Origin: HRBIN01 sp038891515
GTDB taxonomy: Archaea > Thermoproteota > Nitrososphaeria_A > Caldarchaeales > Caldarchaeaceae
Assembly (NCBI GenBank): GCA_038891515.1
Contig: JAWAEB010000072.1
Coordinates: 1 to 7,829 of the forward strand
Length of the DNA: 7,829 nt
Reading direction: 5' to 3'
The translations under genes were made by a program, and so were the position numbers. The notes under the pieces are model-generated. The model did no database searches. It was not told where the DNA came from and saw only the letters and a list, made by a program, of their open reading frames with translations. Every line of letters starts with the position of its first letter. Positions within the stretch are counted from its first letter, which is position 1. Below, piece after piece: positions 1-6,960 of the stretch.

Positions 1-1
1 A

Positions 2-1087
2 GCAGCCCCCGTGGTGCCGGGAGGCCTGTGGGAGCAGGGCTTTTTCCTTAAACCCACCTACTTCAGGTCATGGTCATCCATGTTCCCGTACATAGCAGTT
101 TCACCTCTGGACAGTAAGGTGCTGTATATTGTCTTCGGAGCCCTAGGAGAGGCGGCGGCCGACAACTCGGATGTATTCTTCGTCAAGTCTGCGGACGGCG
201 GGGAGACCTGGTCTAGGGCCAAACGTGTGAACGATGACCTCACAAGTCGGAATCAATTCTTCCCCACATTAACTGTCTCACCCAACGGTCATATACACGT
301 TATGTGGGGTGATATGCGTGACGACCCAAACAACTATAGGTATCACATCTACTATACCAGGTCAGAGGATGGCGGCGAGACGTTCATGGAGAACTCCCGC
401 GTTTCGGACTACCCATCCAACCCCAGTTATGGAATAAGGACGTTTGTAGGCGACTACTGGGGAATAACAGCTACTGATGAGGACGTGTATATGGTCTGGA
501 CCGATTCTCGGGCAGGTTTCAGAGGAGCTCCCAACCAAGACATAGCATTCGCTAGGCTTAGAAGGGTCAAATCCCCCACAATCTTCCTCAGCCCACCCGA
601 GGGGCCTGCCGGGCAGACCCTCTCCATAGTAGGTGAGGGGTTTGCAGCTAGGCAGAGGGAGGTCTTCATAGAATTCGACGGGGTTGTGATATCCTCATTC
701 TTAACAGATGATGCTGGGAGGTTCACCGCCTCGATATTTATACCGGTTTCAGGTGAGGGAGCCCACACCATCAGAGCTATAGATGTTCTTGGGAACGTGG
801 CTGAGGCCAACTACTATGCCAGCTACGGATTCAACACCGTGAGGGAGCAGGTGGACAGGTTCGCAACCACACTCTACACAAGTCTCCAGAACCTAACCAG
901 AAGCCCAGCCCAGAATGGGTTGGATGTAGAGAGGCTGGTAAGCGAGGTGGTGATAAGACTTGAGCCACTCCTCAAGAGGGACACATCCTCCTCCGAGATG
1001 ATAGCCATCGGCCTCTCATCCATAGCCATAATGACGTCCCTTGCAGCCATATACATCACCTATAGGAGGCCTGGGAAGAGGACGTGA
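2..1087 (+). CDS. BNR/sialidase-like surface protein, C-terminally membrane-anchored (5' end cut off)
   Basis: The reading frame is open to the window's left edge, so the true start and signal peptide lie upstream; the GTG at 11 is just an internal valine codon. Numbering from that codon, two Asp-box (BNR) motifs are visible: SADGGETW (residues 60-67, bases 188-211) and SEDGGETF (118-125, bases 362-385). Around them are beta-propeller blade phrases such as HVMWGDMRDDP, VGDYWGITATDEDVYMVWTDSR and DIAFARLRR. An Ig/IPT-like beta domain follows (about 188-268, starting SPTIFLSPPEGPAG), then a helical segment (276-323), one hydrophobic helix (about 328-350) and a basic tail RRPGKRT. This indicates an exported protein held in the membrane with the propeller outside. 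The family includes sialidases, but BNR propellers also occur in non-enzymatic proteins, and the catalytic Arg triad and Tyr cannot be assigned in this fragment, so the substrate is unknown. The stop overlaps the next gene's GTG start (GTGA, 1084-1087), implying translational coupling with the binding protein. Confidence 0.85.
   Translation, partial: AAPVVPGGLWEQGFFLKPTYFRSWSSMFPYIAVSPLDSKVLYIVFGALGEAAADNSDVFFVKSADGGETWSRAKRVNDDLTSRNQFFPTLTVSPNGHIHVMWGDMRDDPNNYRYHIYYTRSEDGGETFMENSRVSDYPSNPSYGIRTFVGDYWGITATDEDVYMVWTDSRAGFRGAPNQDIAFARLRRVKSPTIFLSPPEGPAGQTLSIVGEGFAARQREVFIEFDGVVISSFLTDDAGRFTASIFIPVSGEGAHTIRAIDVLGNVAEANYYASYGFNTVREQVDRFATTLYTSLQNLTRSPAQNGLDVERLVSEVVIRLEPLLKRDTSSSEMIAIGLSSIAIMTSLAAIYITYRRPGKRT
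1065..1069 (+). promoter_or_regulatory. Candidate ribosome binding site for the binding-protein gene
   Basis: GGAGG lies inside the end of the BNR gene, 14 bases before the GTG at 1084. A second purine-rich stretch (GGGAAGAGGA, 1073-1082) sits closer. The spacing of the GGAGG is longer than ideal, so re-initiation by ribosomes finishing the upstream gene at the GTGA overlap may matter more. The site supports the GTG at 1084 over the in-frame ATG at 1117, which would cut into the signal peptide. Confidence 0.4.
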
Positions 1088-3603
1088 GGACATTAGTCGT
1101 CACCCTTCTAGTCGTAATGCTGGGCCTGCCACTCATGGGACAAGGTCAGGACTATGCACCACCACATTCACAGCCAGGCCCAGCCACCGAAACCATCAGA
1201 ATCAGAGCCTACGCCGAGGAGAACGCCCCAGCCGTCCTCGAGAAAGGTGACATGGACATATACCTTTACAACATGCGAATCTCCAGGATACTCCAACTGG
1301 AGAACAAGCCCGGCATCAGGCTCGTGGAAGCACCCTCTCTAACCCTCTCACTCATATTGAACCCAGCCCCAGCCCCCGAGGGAGAACTCAACCCGTTCAG
1401 CATACCCCAAGTCCGCTGGGCATTGCAATACTTGGTTGACAGGGAATTCATAACCCGTGAGATATATCTAGGCCATGCGGCACCCATGACAACCCACGTA
1501 AGCCCATACGATTATGACTACTCGGTAGTCTTCGAGACCATAAGAGAAGCAGGCATAAGATATGACCCTGAGCTGGCTAACAGGATTATCTCAGATGCTC
1601 TGGCTAGGGAAGGCGCTGAGAAGGTAGATGGTGTGTGGACCTTCAAAGGCCAGCCGATAACCATCAAGTTCATCATAAGGACCGAGGATGAGAGGAGGGA
1701 GATAGGGGAGCTGGTGGCTACACGTCTCTCCGAGATAGGATTCAGGGTTGAGAGGATATATCATCCATTCGCCCAAGCCATCTCGAGAATCTACACCACG
1801 GACCCCCAGGAATTCCAGTGGCACATATACACAGAGGGGTGGGGTAGAGGCTCCCTCGAGAGGTATGACTTTGCGTCGATAAATCAGTTCTGCGCCCCGT
1901 GGCTCGGTAATATGCCGGGATGGCTTGAAGTGGGCTACTGGCAGTATGTTAACAGCCAGATGGATGAGCTTGGACAACGCATATTCAAGGGAGATTTTAG
2001 AGATAGAGAAGAGAGGGACGCCCTATACAAGCAGGCTCTCAAGCTCTGTCTCGAGGAATCTGTGAGGGTCTGGGTGGCTGTTGTCTTCACCAGCACACCT
2101 ATCATTGATAAGATGCAGGGTGTTACAGAGGACTTGGGTGCTGGTGCTAGAGGTCTTTGGACGCTTAGGGAGGCCTACATACCGGGCAGGGATGTCCTCA
2201 ACGTGGGGCACCTATGGGTATGGACACCAAGGACAGTCTGGAACCCAGTAGCCGGATTTGGCGATGTATACAGTGCGGACATATGGCGGGCTGTCTACGA
2301 CCCTCCCATCACAAGGCACCCCTTCACAGGCCTGCCAATACCCTTCAGAGCCAGCTATGAGGTGGAGTCAGCCGGCCCAGCTGGAAAACTCAACGTGCCA
2401 TCCGACGCATTTCTATGGGACGCCACCTCCAAGTCATGGAAGCCAGTCCCATCAGGCAGTACCGCCACAAGTAAGGTTACATTTGACTATTCCGCCTACA
2501 CCAACTCCAAGTGGCACCATGGAATACAAATCTCTATGGCCGACATACTCTATAGAATATATCAAGTCTTTGATCTAGCGTATGATGATGTCAAGTCACG
2601 GATAGAATTCGCCATAGCCACTACCTCCAAGCCGGTCCTAGAGACATTCAAAGGATTTAGGATATTGGACGACTCCAAGCTTGAAGTCTATGTGGACTTC
2701 TGGCACTTTGATGTGAGCTACATAGCAGAGTATGCGGAGCTCTTTGGAGGCGGCATGCCTTGGGAGATACTAGCTGCAGGCGACCACTTGGTCTTCGAGG
2801 CGAGGAGGCTGGCGTACTCGGATACGGCAGCTGCTAGGTTTGGCATACCCCAGCTCAACCTAGTTCTAAGCAACCATGTAGCCGACATGAGGGACGCCCT
2901 CAACACATTCATCCTGAAAAAGTTCTTCCCCAGTAACATTTTCACGGTGGGTGGAAGGACGTATGAGGCACCAGATAATGCTGTGGCAAGATACAGGTCC
3001 TCAATCGACTGGGCCTCAAAATATGGAATTCTAGTGATTAGCAGTGGTCCGTACATGCTCACAGCTTTTGATCCGGGGGCCCAGTTCGCAGAGCTGAAGG
3101 CCTACAGGGACCCAACATACCCGTTCAAGCCTGGGAAGTGGTATTTCGGTGAAACAGCTAGGCCATCTGTGGAGGCCGTAGAGGGGCAGCTGGTGGTGGG
3201 AGAGGAGTCTAGGATAAGGTTGAGCCTATTAGGTGGTGACACTATCCACGTGGTATACTATCTGGTGGACTCGGCAACCCAGACAATGGTGGAGAGGGGC
3301 GTCCTAGATGCTGTTGGCGGCAGCGCTTCCATAATCATAGGGTCTGGGAAACTGAGGCCGGGGCTATACGAGCTCACAATCCTAGCTTACAGTGACAAAG
3401 TAGCAGTCGTATCCACAAGAGTTGAGAGACTAAGAGCCTCAGCACCCACCACGACAACAGCGATAACCGCAACTACGCCCGCCACCACACAGATTACATT
3501 TGCTGAAGAGCAGCAGCCGATATCCACCACTTGGCTTATGGCGGCCGTAGCAGCCGCAGTAGTCGCCGTTGCTGCTATTCTGCTGCTTCGGAAGAGGCGT
3601 TAA
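1084..3603 (+). CDS. Family 5 (DppA/OppA-like) extracellular solute-binding protein, apparently circularly permuted, membrane-anchored
   Basis: This is an 839-residue exported protein. It starts with a signal peptide (MRTLVVTLLVVMLGLPLMG) lacking a lipobox Cys, and ends with a beta-rich domain (about 690-783), a Thr-rich stalk (about 784-805), a membrane helix (about 815-835) and a basic tail RKRR, so it is anchored at the C-terminus facing out. The core matches oligo/dipeptide-binding proteins of SBP_bac_5 in content but not in order. Residues 36-370 resemble the middle and end of DppA (ALEKGDMDI-type segment, PQVRWALQYLVDREFI at 108-123, YDPELANRII at 160-169, the ERDALYKQAL helix at 310-319). 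Residues 371-687 resemble the beginning (LNVGHLWVW, IWRAVYDPPI, KWHHGIQISMADILY at 476-490, SSGPYMLT at 653-660). The usual role is capturing peptides or other solutes for an ABC importer, but no permease or ATPase genes are seen here. GTG is chosen because it gives the full signal peptide and overlaps the preceding stop. The ligand is unknown. Confidence 0.88.
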   Translation: MRTLVVTLLVVMLGLPLMGQGQDYAPPHSQPGPATETIRIRAYAEENAPAVLEKGDMDIYLYNMRISRILQLENKPGIRLVEAPSLTLSLILNPAPAPEGELNPFSIPQVRWALQYLVDREFITREIYLGHAAPMTTHVSPYDYDYSVVFETIREAGIRYDPELANRIISDALAREGAEKVDGVWTFKGQPITIKFIIRTEDERREIGELVATRLSEIGFRVERIYHPFAQAISRIYTTDPQEFQWHIYTEGWGRGSLERYDFASINQFCAPWLGNMPGWLEVGYWQYVNSQMDELGQRIFKGDFRDREERDALYKQALKLCLEESVRVWVAVVFTSTPIIDKMQGVTEDLGAGARGLWTLREAYIPGRDVLNVGHLWVWTPRTVWNPVAGFGDVYSADIWRAVYDPPITRHPFTGLPIPFRASYEVESAGPAGKLNVPSDAFLWDATSKSWKPVPSGSTATSKVTFDYSAYTNSKWHHGIQISMADILYRIYQVFDLAYDDVKSRIEFAIATTSKPVLETFKGFRILDDSKLEVYVDFWHFDVSYIAEYAELFGGGMPWEILAAGDHLVFEARRLAYSDTAAARFGIPQLNLVLSNHVADMRDALNTFILKKFFPSNIFTVGGRTYEAPDNAVARYRSSIDWASKYGILVISSGPYMLTAFDPGAQFAELKAYRDPTYPFKPGKWYFGETARPSVEAVEGQLVVGEESRIRLSLLGGDTIHVVYYLVDSATQTMVERGVLDAVGGSASIIIGSGKLRPGLYELTILAYSDKVAVVSTRVERLRASAPTTTTAITATTPATTQITFAEEQQPISTTWLMAAVAAAVVAVAAILLLRKRR

Positions 3604-4337
3604 CCCTCAAGGGCTTTGCCGAGGCTGTCTATATGGCTTATTATCACTAGGACAACCTCTTCCATAAACTGGTCTATCGCAGCATTGTATTGGTCTACTC
3701 CAGCCGGCTGGGAGAATATCCAATCTATGAAGAGGGGGCACCAGTTGAGAAGGTCTTCTCGGGTGTTGCCTGCAGGGTTGGGAAACCTCTCCTGCCAGTT
3801 ATAGTATATATCTAGGTTGGAGAGTATCTTATCCACCGAGAAAGCGAGGGATGGTTCGCTCTTCGCGGCCAAGGACCTTGTCTCATTCCAATACTCCCTA
3901 TCACCATCTCTAGTTCCGGGCCTATCAGCGTTGAGCCAGCTGAGGAGAACCCTATCATTTTTCAGGAGCTCTAGACTGGCTTTGGCCTGCTCCAGTCTTC
4001 TAGCGGCACCAGCTGCCTGTGCCATAGCCTCTTCGTTGGATGATGTGAGGCTGGAGACCCTATTTTCAAGACCTGCCAGTAGCTCCCTATATTGGTTCAA
4101 GTTTTCTTGAAGGTTCGCAGACGTGGATTTCTCAGAGGTGATATCAGCTGAGAGCCTGCTGACCTCGTTCCGGAGCTGTGATATCTGTGCGTTGAGAGCC
4201 CCTATCTCGTTCTCCTTGGCTTGGAGCTGGGTCTGGAGATTCTCAATCTGCGGCTGCTGCACATACTGGATGATGATATAGCCTAGCGCGAATCCTAGTA
4301 CCAGCGATATGACGACCGCTATTGGAAGAACTTTCAT
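3600..4337 (-). CDS. Membrane-anchored coiled-coil protein of unknown function
   Basis: I do not recognise this family. From the ATG at 4337 the protein is 245 residues. It has an immediate N-terminal membrane helix or uncleaved signal anchor (about 3-24, VLPIAVVISLVLGFALGYII), a long heptad-rich coiled coil (about 29-127, rich in Gln, Glu, Leu, Asn and Ser), and a mixed helical C-terminal region (128-245) containing LLSWLNADRPG, YYNWQERFPNP and NWCPLFIDWIF with several Trp residues and a single Cys. The likely topology is one membrane anchor with the coiled coil and tail on one side, more likely outside, which would suit a spacer, tether or scaffold. An in-frame TTG at 4376 would add 13 polar residues; ATG is preferred because it begins right at the hydrophobic helix and lies about 26 bases after a TTATAA element. 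The gene converges on the binding-protein gene, their stops sharing TTAA (3600-3603), and diverges from the reductase gene. Coding is well supported; function is open. Confidence 0.75.
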   Translation of the reverse strand: MKVLPIAVVISLVLGFALGYIIIQYVQQPQIENLQTQLQAKENEIGALNAQISQLRNEVSRLSADITSEKSTSANLQENLNQYRELLAGLENRVSSLTSSNEEAMAQAAGAARRLEQAKASLELLKNDRVLLSWLNADRPGTRDGDREYWNETRSLAAKSEPSLAFSVDKILSNLDIYYNWQERFPNPAGNTREDLLNWCPLFIDWIFSQPAGVDQYNAAIDQFMEEVVLVIISHIDSLGKALEG

Positions 4338-4360
4338 ATGTCTGTTTATTGCGCTCCCAG

Positions 4361-4366
4361 TTATAA
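4361..4366 (-). promoter_or_regulatory. Candidate TATA element for the coiled-coil gene
   Basis: TTATAA is centred about 26.5 bases upstream of the ATG at 4337, the archaeal TATA-to-start spacing that would make the transcript leaderless. No convincing Shine-Dalgarno sequence sits just before the ATG. The competing element is the longer AATATATAAG on the minus strand at 4396-4405, which would place transcription start near 4374 and give a leader of about 37 bases. Confidence 0.4.
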
Positions 4367-4395
4367 CTGTATCCAAAAATCACTGCTCTACCACG

Positions 4396-4403
4396 CTTAT
4401 ATA
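4396..4403 (+). promoter_or_regulatory. TATA box of the geranylgeranyl reductase gene
   Basis: CTTATATA is a good archaeal TATA box. Its centre (about 4400) is 26 bases before the ATG at 4426, so transcription should begin at or next to the start codon, giving a leaderless mRNA; no Shine-Dalgarno motif is present in the interval. The box is part of the near-symmetric CTTATATATT and could also be read by the TATA-binding protein in the opposite direction, toward the coiled-coil gene. Confidence 0.65.
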
Positions 4404-4425
4404 TTGATGGAAGCGTTTTGTGGAC

Positions 4426-5574
4426 ATGGCAGAAAGGTCAAGCCCGGACATAATTGTCGTGGGTGGAGGGCCGGCAGGAGTTTCAGCTGCCAAGGCTGCA
4501 GCCGGTGAGGGAGTGGAGGTTTTGCTTCTGGAGAAGTATCCGACTATAATGGCCAACAAACCTTGCGGTGAGGCAGTTAGTAAGGAGACACTTGACACAG
4601 CCGGGGTGAAGCCAACGCCCCGCATAGTCATGCATGAGGCGTATGCCCTCGTCTACTCGCCCAGTATGATTGAGGTGGAGATACCCCAGATAGGATATAA
4701 CATCAACAAATCACTCTTCATACAGGAGATAGCTGCTCAGGCGGCCGAGTATGGTGCGGACATCCATGTCCGTGAAGAGGTCATAGCTGTGGCTCGTGAG
4801 GACGGTCACATGGCGGTGAAGACCAGTAGGGGCGCTTACCGGGCCAAGGTGGTTATAGGTGCGGACGGGTACAACTCAACAGTGGCTAGGGCGCTGGGTG
4901 TGTCGGAGAGGCCGGAGCCCATCCCCACAGTCCAATATATCATGGCGAACTGCAGACTCGCCCATCCAGACGCCGTCAGATTCTACCTAGGCAACAGGCT
5001 TGCTCCCGGAGGCTATGCATGGATATTCCCCAGGAGTGAGAGGCTGGCTGAGGTGGGGATAGGTGTGAGAGGCGGCGTGGCCAAGGAATATCTGGACAGG
5101 TTTGTATCACAATTCTCTGAGGAGTTGGGAAATGCCAAGATAATCGACTACAGGGGTGCTCCGGTTCCGATAGGCGGTGCCATATCTGAGACAGTCTTCG
5201 ATGGCGCGATGCTGGTGGGTGATGCGGCCGGCCATGTAATACCGCTCACAGGTGCTGGGATACACTCATCCGTGGCCGCTGGCCTCGCCGCAGGTAGGGT
5301 GGCTGCTAAGGCTGTCCTCGAGGAAGATGTGTCAAAAGAGAGGCTTTCAGAGTTTTACATGCTGTATGAGGGGTGGCTCACACGCATTAGGAAGAGTCTC
5401 AAGGCTATGAGGGCTGTGGAGAAGCTATCGGACGAGGACTTGGACACCCTCGCCAACATATTGAAAGCTGATGACATACTGGACCTCGCCAACGGCCTCG
5501 ACATCAGTAGGGTGGCAAGAAAACTTCTCGCACACCCAATACTTGCTATGAAGCTGGCCCGCTCCCTCCTTTAG
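4426..5574 (+). CDS. Geranylgeranyl reductase family FAD-dependent oxidoreductase
   Basis: This family reduces double bonds of geranylgeranyl chains, in archaea those of digeranylgeranyl glycerophospholipids, giving saturated membrane lipids. From the ATG at 4426 it has 382 residues, close to the family norm. Visible features are the FAD dinucleotide-binding loop GGGPAG (13-18) with the Glu ending the second strand (LLLEK, E36), the family motif PCGEAVS including a conserved Cys (about C47), GADGYNSTVA (145-154), the signature YAWIFP (197-202) followed after eight residues by GIG (matching YxWxFPx8GxG), and the second FAD motif GDAAGHVIPLTGAGI (265-279). A helical C-terminal tail follows. A GTG at 4420 would add two residues; the ATG is chosen because it sits 26 bases from the TATA box. 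No other lipid-synthesis gene is adjacent, and the reductant is not deducible. Plant-type chlorophyll/tocopherol reductases share the family, so the exact isoprenoid substrate is inferred from the archaeal setting. The 3' end overlaps the convergent peptidase gene by 29 bases. Confidence 0.9.
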   Translation: MAERSSPDIIVVGGGPAGVSAAKAAAGEGVEVLLLEKYPTIMANKPCGEAVSKETLDTAGVKPTPRIVMHEAYALVYSPSMIEVEIPQIGYNINKSLFIQEIAAQAAEYGADIHVREEVIAVAREDGHMAVKTSRGAYRAKVVIGADGYNSTVARALGVSERPEPIPTVQYIMANCRLAHPDAVRFYLGNRLAPGGYAWIFPRSERLAEVGIGVRGGVAKEYLDRFVSQFSEELGNAKIIDYRGAPVPIGGAISETVFDGAMLVGDAAGHVIPLTGAGIHSSVAAGLAAGRVAAKAVLEEDVSKERLSEFYMLYEGWLTRIRKSLKAMRAVEKLSDEDLDTLANILKADDILDLANGLDISRVARKLLAHPILAMKLARSLL

Positions 5575-6916
5575 CGATGTTGTAAAAGGTTAGGGCCATA
5601 TGAGCCGCCGATAGGTGGAGATGCTGGAGAGAGATGTTCTCGTTGGGTGAGTGTAGGTTGGAGCCTTGGTAGGCGACGCAATTGAGCATGGCTGAGGGGA
5701 TCCCCAACCTCGCGAAGAGATACACCGGCCCGGTCCCGAACATGCTGGGCCAGACGAGTGGGTTGGAACCGTAGACAATCCTCGCAGCATTCACGGAATG
5801 CAGGACAGCCTTGTGGTCTGGATCTGTTCTAACAGGCCAGGAGAGGGAATGCACTTTGAGGTTAAAGTTCCCATATCTATTCATGTAGCGCTTCAGAAGC
5901 AGCAAAACCTTTTCAGGGTTCTGGTCTGGAACAAGTCTAAAGTCTATCTTAACGGTGGCGGATGAGGGGACTATTGTCTTGGCTCCGGGACCACTATAGC
6001 CCGAATGTAGTCCCGCAACATTGCATGTGGGGTCAAAGACCAATTTCTCAAGGGCTTTTCTTGGACTTCTCTCCAAGAACATGGTGGCGCCGAGGGACTG
6101 CTTGAGCTTAACCAAGTCCAGCGGTATCTTGGTGAGCAGCATTCTCTCGCGTTTGCTCGGCCGCTTCACATCCTTGTAGAACCCGCTGACTCTCACCCGC
6201 CCCCTTCCATCCTTCAGACCTGCAATGAGGTGGGAGATCATCTCAGCAGGGTTGGGCAGTATGGGGGCATACATAGAGTGCCTGTCAGCAGAGGCTGTTT
6301 TAACCTCAGCCTCCACGTAGAGCATACCCTTCACACCGAGGTAGAAGTTGGGCCTACCATCATGCGAGACATCTCCGCCCTCCCAGAAACAGATATCACC
6401 AATTAAGCTGTGGGCGTTCTCCTTTACAAATTTCCCGAGGTTCGGGCTGCCAATCTCCTCCTCACCCTCGATGACCCATGTCATCGAGACCGGCACCTCT
6501 CCCAGCGTTTTCCTCAAGGCGCGGACCGCCGCTAGTCTGGCAGCTATGTCGCCCTTATTGTCAGCCACACCTCTACCATAGAGGAGGTTGTCACGCTCCA
6601 CAAGCTTGAACGGCTGGGAGAGCCACTCTTCCAATGGGTCTGGCGGCTGGACGTCATAGTGGTTGTAGAGGATGATGGTGCCTGCCGGTTTGGGCTTGCT
6701 GAGTTTTGCGAGAATTATGTGTGGCGACGTACCACTACGTTGGACTCTGACGTCGAAACCGTCCCTTTCGAGGAGTTCACGCATTAGAGCTGCACACTTA
6801 TCCATCCCCTCTCCAGTAGCTGATACACTGGGCTGTCCCACCAATCTGTCCAAGTCTTTTATGAGCAGATCATCAGACTTGACAGCCTCCATTAATTTCC
6901 TCCCCAGTTCATCCAT
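5546..6916 (-). CDS. M20-family metallopeptidase, dipeptidase (carnosinase/CNDP)-like
   Basis: This is a 456-residue dizinc hydrolase of the M20 family, which cleaves dipeptides or N-acyl amino acids, probably in the cytoplasm because no signal peptide is seen. The metal and catalytic motifs are all present: NHYDVQP (H86, D88), GRGVADNKGD (bridging D119), EGEEEIGS (general base E153, metal ligand E154), FWEGGD (metal carboxylate E179, where many relatives have Asp), and NLHSPNE (H422). The dimerisation/lid domain lies between about 190 and 315; DRHSMY (H213) corresponds to the lid histidine that completes the partner's active site. Length and the YDVQPPDP..EW phrase fit the dipeptidase branch better than the shorter ArgE/DapE enzymes, but the substrate is not proven. 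Start is the ATG at 6916, with no Shine-Dalgarno motif. It is divergent from the nicotinamidase gene, 82 bases away, and its last 29 bases overlap the convergent reductase gene. It could finish peptide breakdown after uptake, an inference only. Confidence 0.9.
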   Translation of the reverse strand: MDELGRKLMEAVKSDDLLIKDLDRLVGQPSVSATGEGMDKCAALMRELLERDGFDVRVQRSGTSPHIILAKLSKPKPAGTIILYNHYDVQPPDPLEEWLSQPFKLVERDNLLYGRGVADNKGDIAARLAAVRALRKTLGEVPVSMTWVIEGEEEIGSPNLGKFVKENAHSLIGDICFWEGGDVSHDGRPNFYLGVKGMLYVEAEVKTASADRHSMYAPILPNPAEMISHLIAGLKDGRGRVRVSGFYKDVKRPSKRERMLLTKIPLDLVKLKQSLGATMFLERSPRKALEKLVFDPTCNVAGLHSGYSGPGAKTIVPSSATVKIDFRLVPDQNPEKVLLLLKRYMNRYGNFNLKVHSLSWPVRTDPDHKAVLHSVNAARIVYGSNPLVWPSMFGTGPVYLFARLGIPSAMLNCVAYQGSNLHSPNENISLQHLHLSAAHMALTFYNIAKGGSGPAS

Positions 6917-6949
6917 GCATATTCTGAATATGGGCTGTGCTTAAGCTTG

Positions 6950-6960
6950 CCTGCGGCAGG
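6950..6960. promoter_or_regulatory. Short GC-rich dyad in the divergent promoter region
   Basis: CCTGC-G-GCAGG is an 11-base inverted repeat with 5-base arms around one base, lying between the peptidase and nicotinamidase starts and touching the AT-rich core on its right. The position would suit an operator or a BRE-adjacent factor site, but so short a dyad can occur by chance. Confidence 0.25.

Noticed and set aside
11..13. GTG at 11 as the true start of the BNR gene
   Set aside because: The frame is open to the left edge, there is no signal peptide, and the propeller is clearly missing its N-terminal blades.
454..810. 118-codon open frame on the minus strand within the BNR gene
   Set aside because: It is antisense to clear beta-propeller and Ig-like coding sequence, with no independent support.
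1591..1977. 128-codon open frame on the minus strand inside the binding-protein gene
   Set aside because: It is a shadow of a well-supported gene; the translation has no domain or signal and low-complexity character typical of antisense frames.
2718..3062. 114-codon open frame on the minus strand within the binding-protein gene
   Set aside because: It is antisense to the conserved SSGPY-containing part of the binding protein, with no promoter or motif of its own.
3817..4110. 97-codon plus-strand frame opposite the coiled-coil gene
   Set aside because: The repetitive Ser/Ala/Leu translation is what the complement of a coiled coil gives; the minus-strand reading has a membrane helix and heptads and is preferred.
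4338..4376. TTG at 4376 as the start of the coiled-coil gene
   Set aside because: It adds 13 polar residues before the membrane helix; ATG at 4337 is a better codon and has its own TATA-like element. It is not fully excluded, because the stronger TATA box would start transcription near here.
4420..4425. GTG at 4420 as the reductase start
   Set aside because: It lies only about 20 bases from the TATA centre, adds just two residues and has no Shine-Dalgarno motif; the ATG at 4426 has the right spacing.
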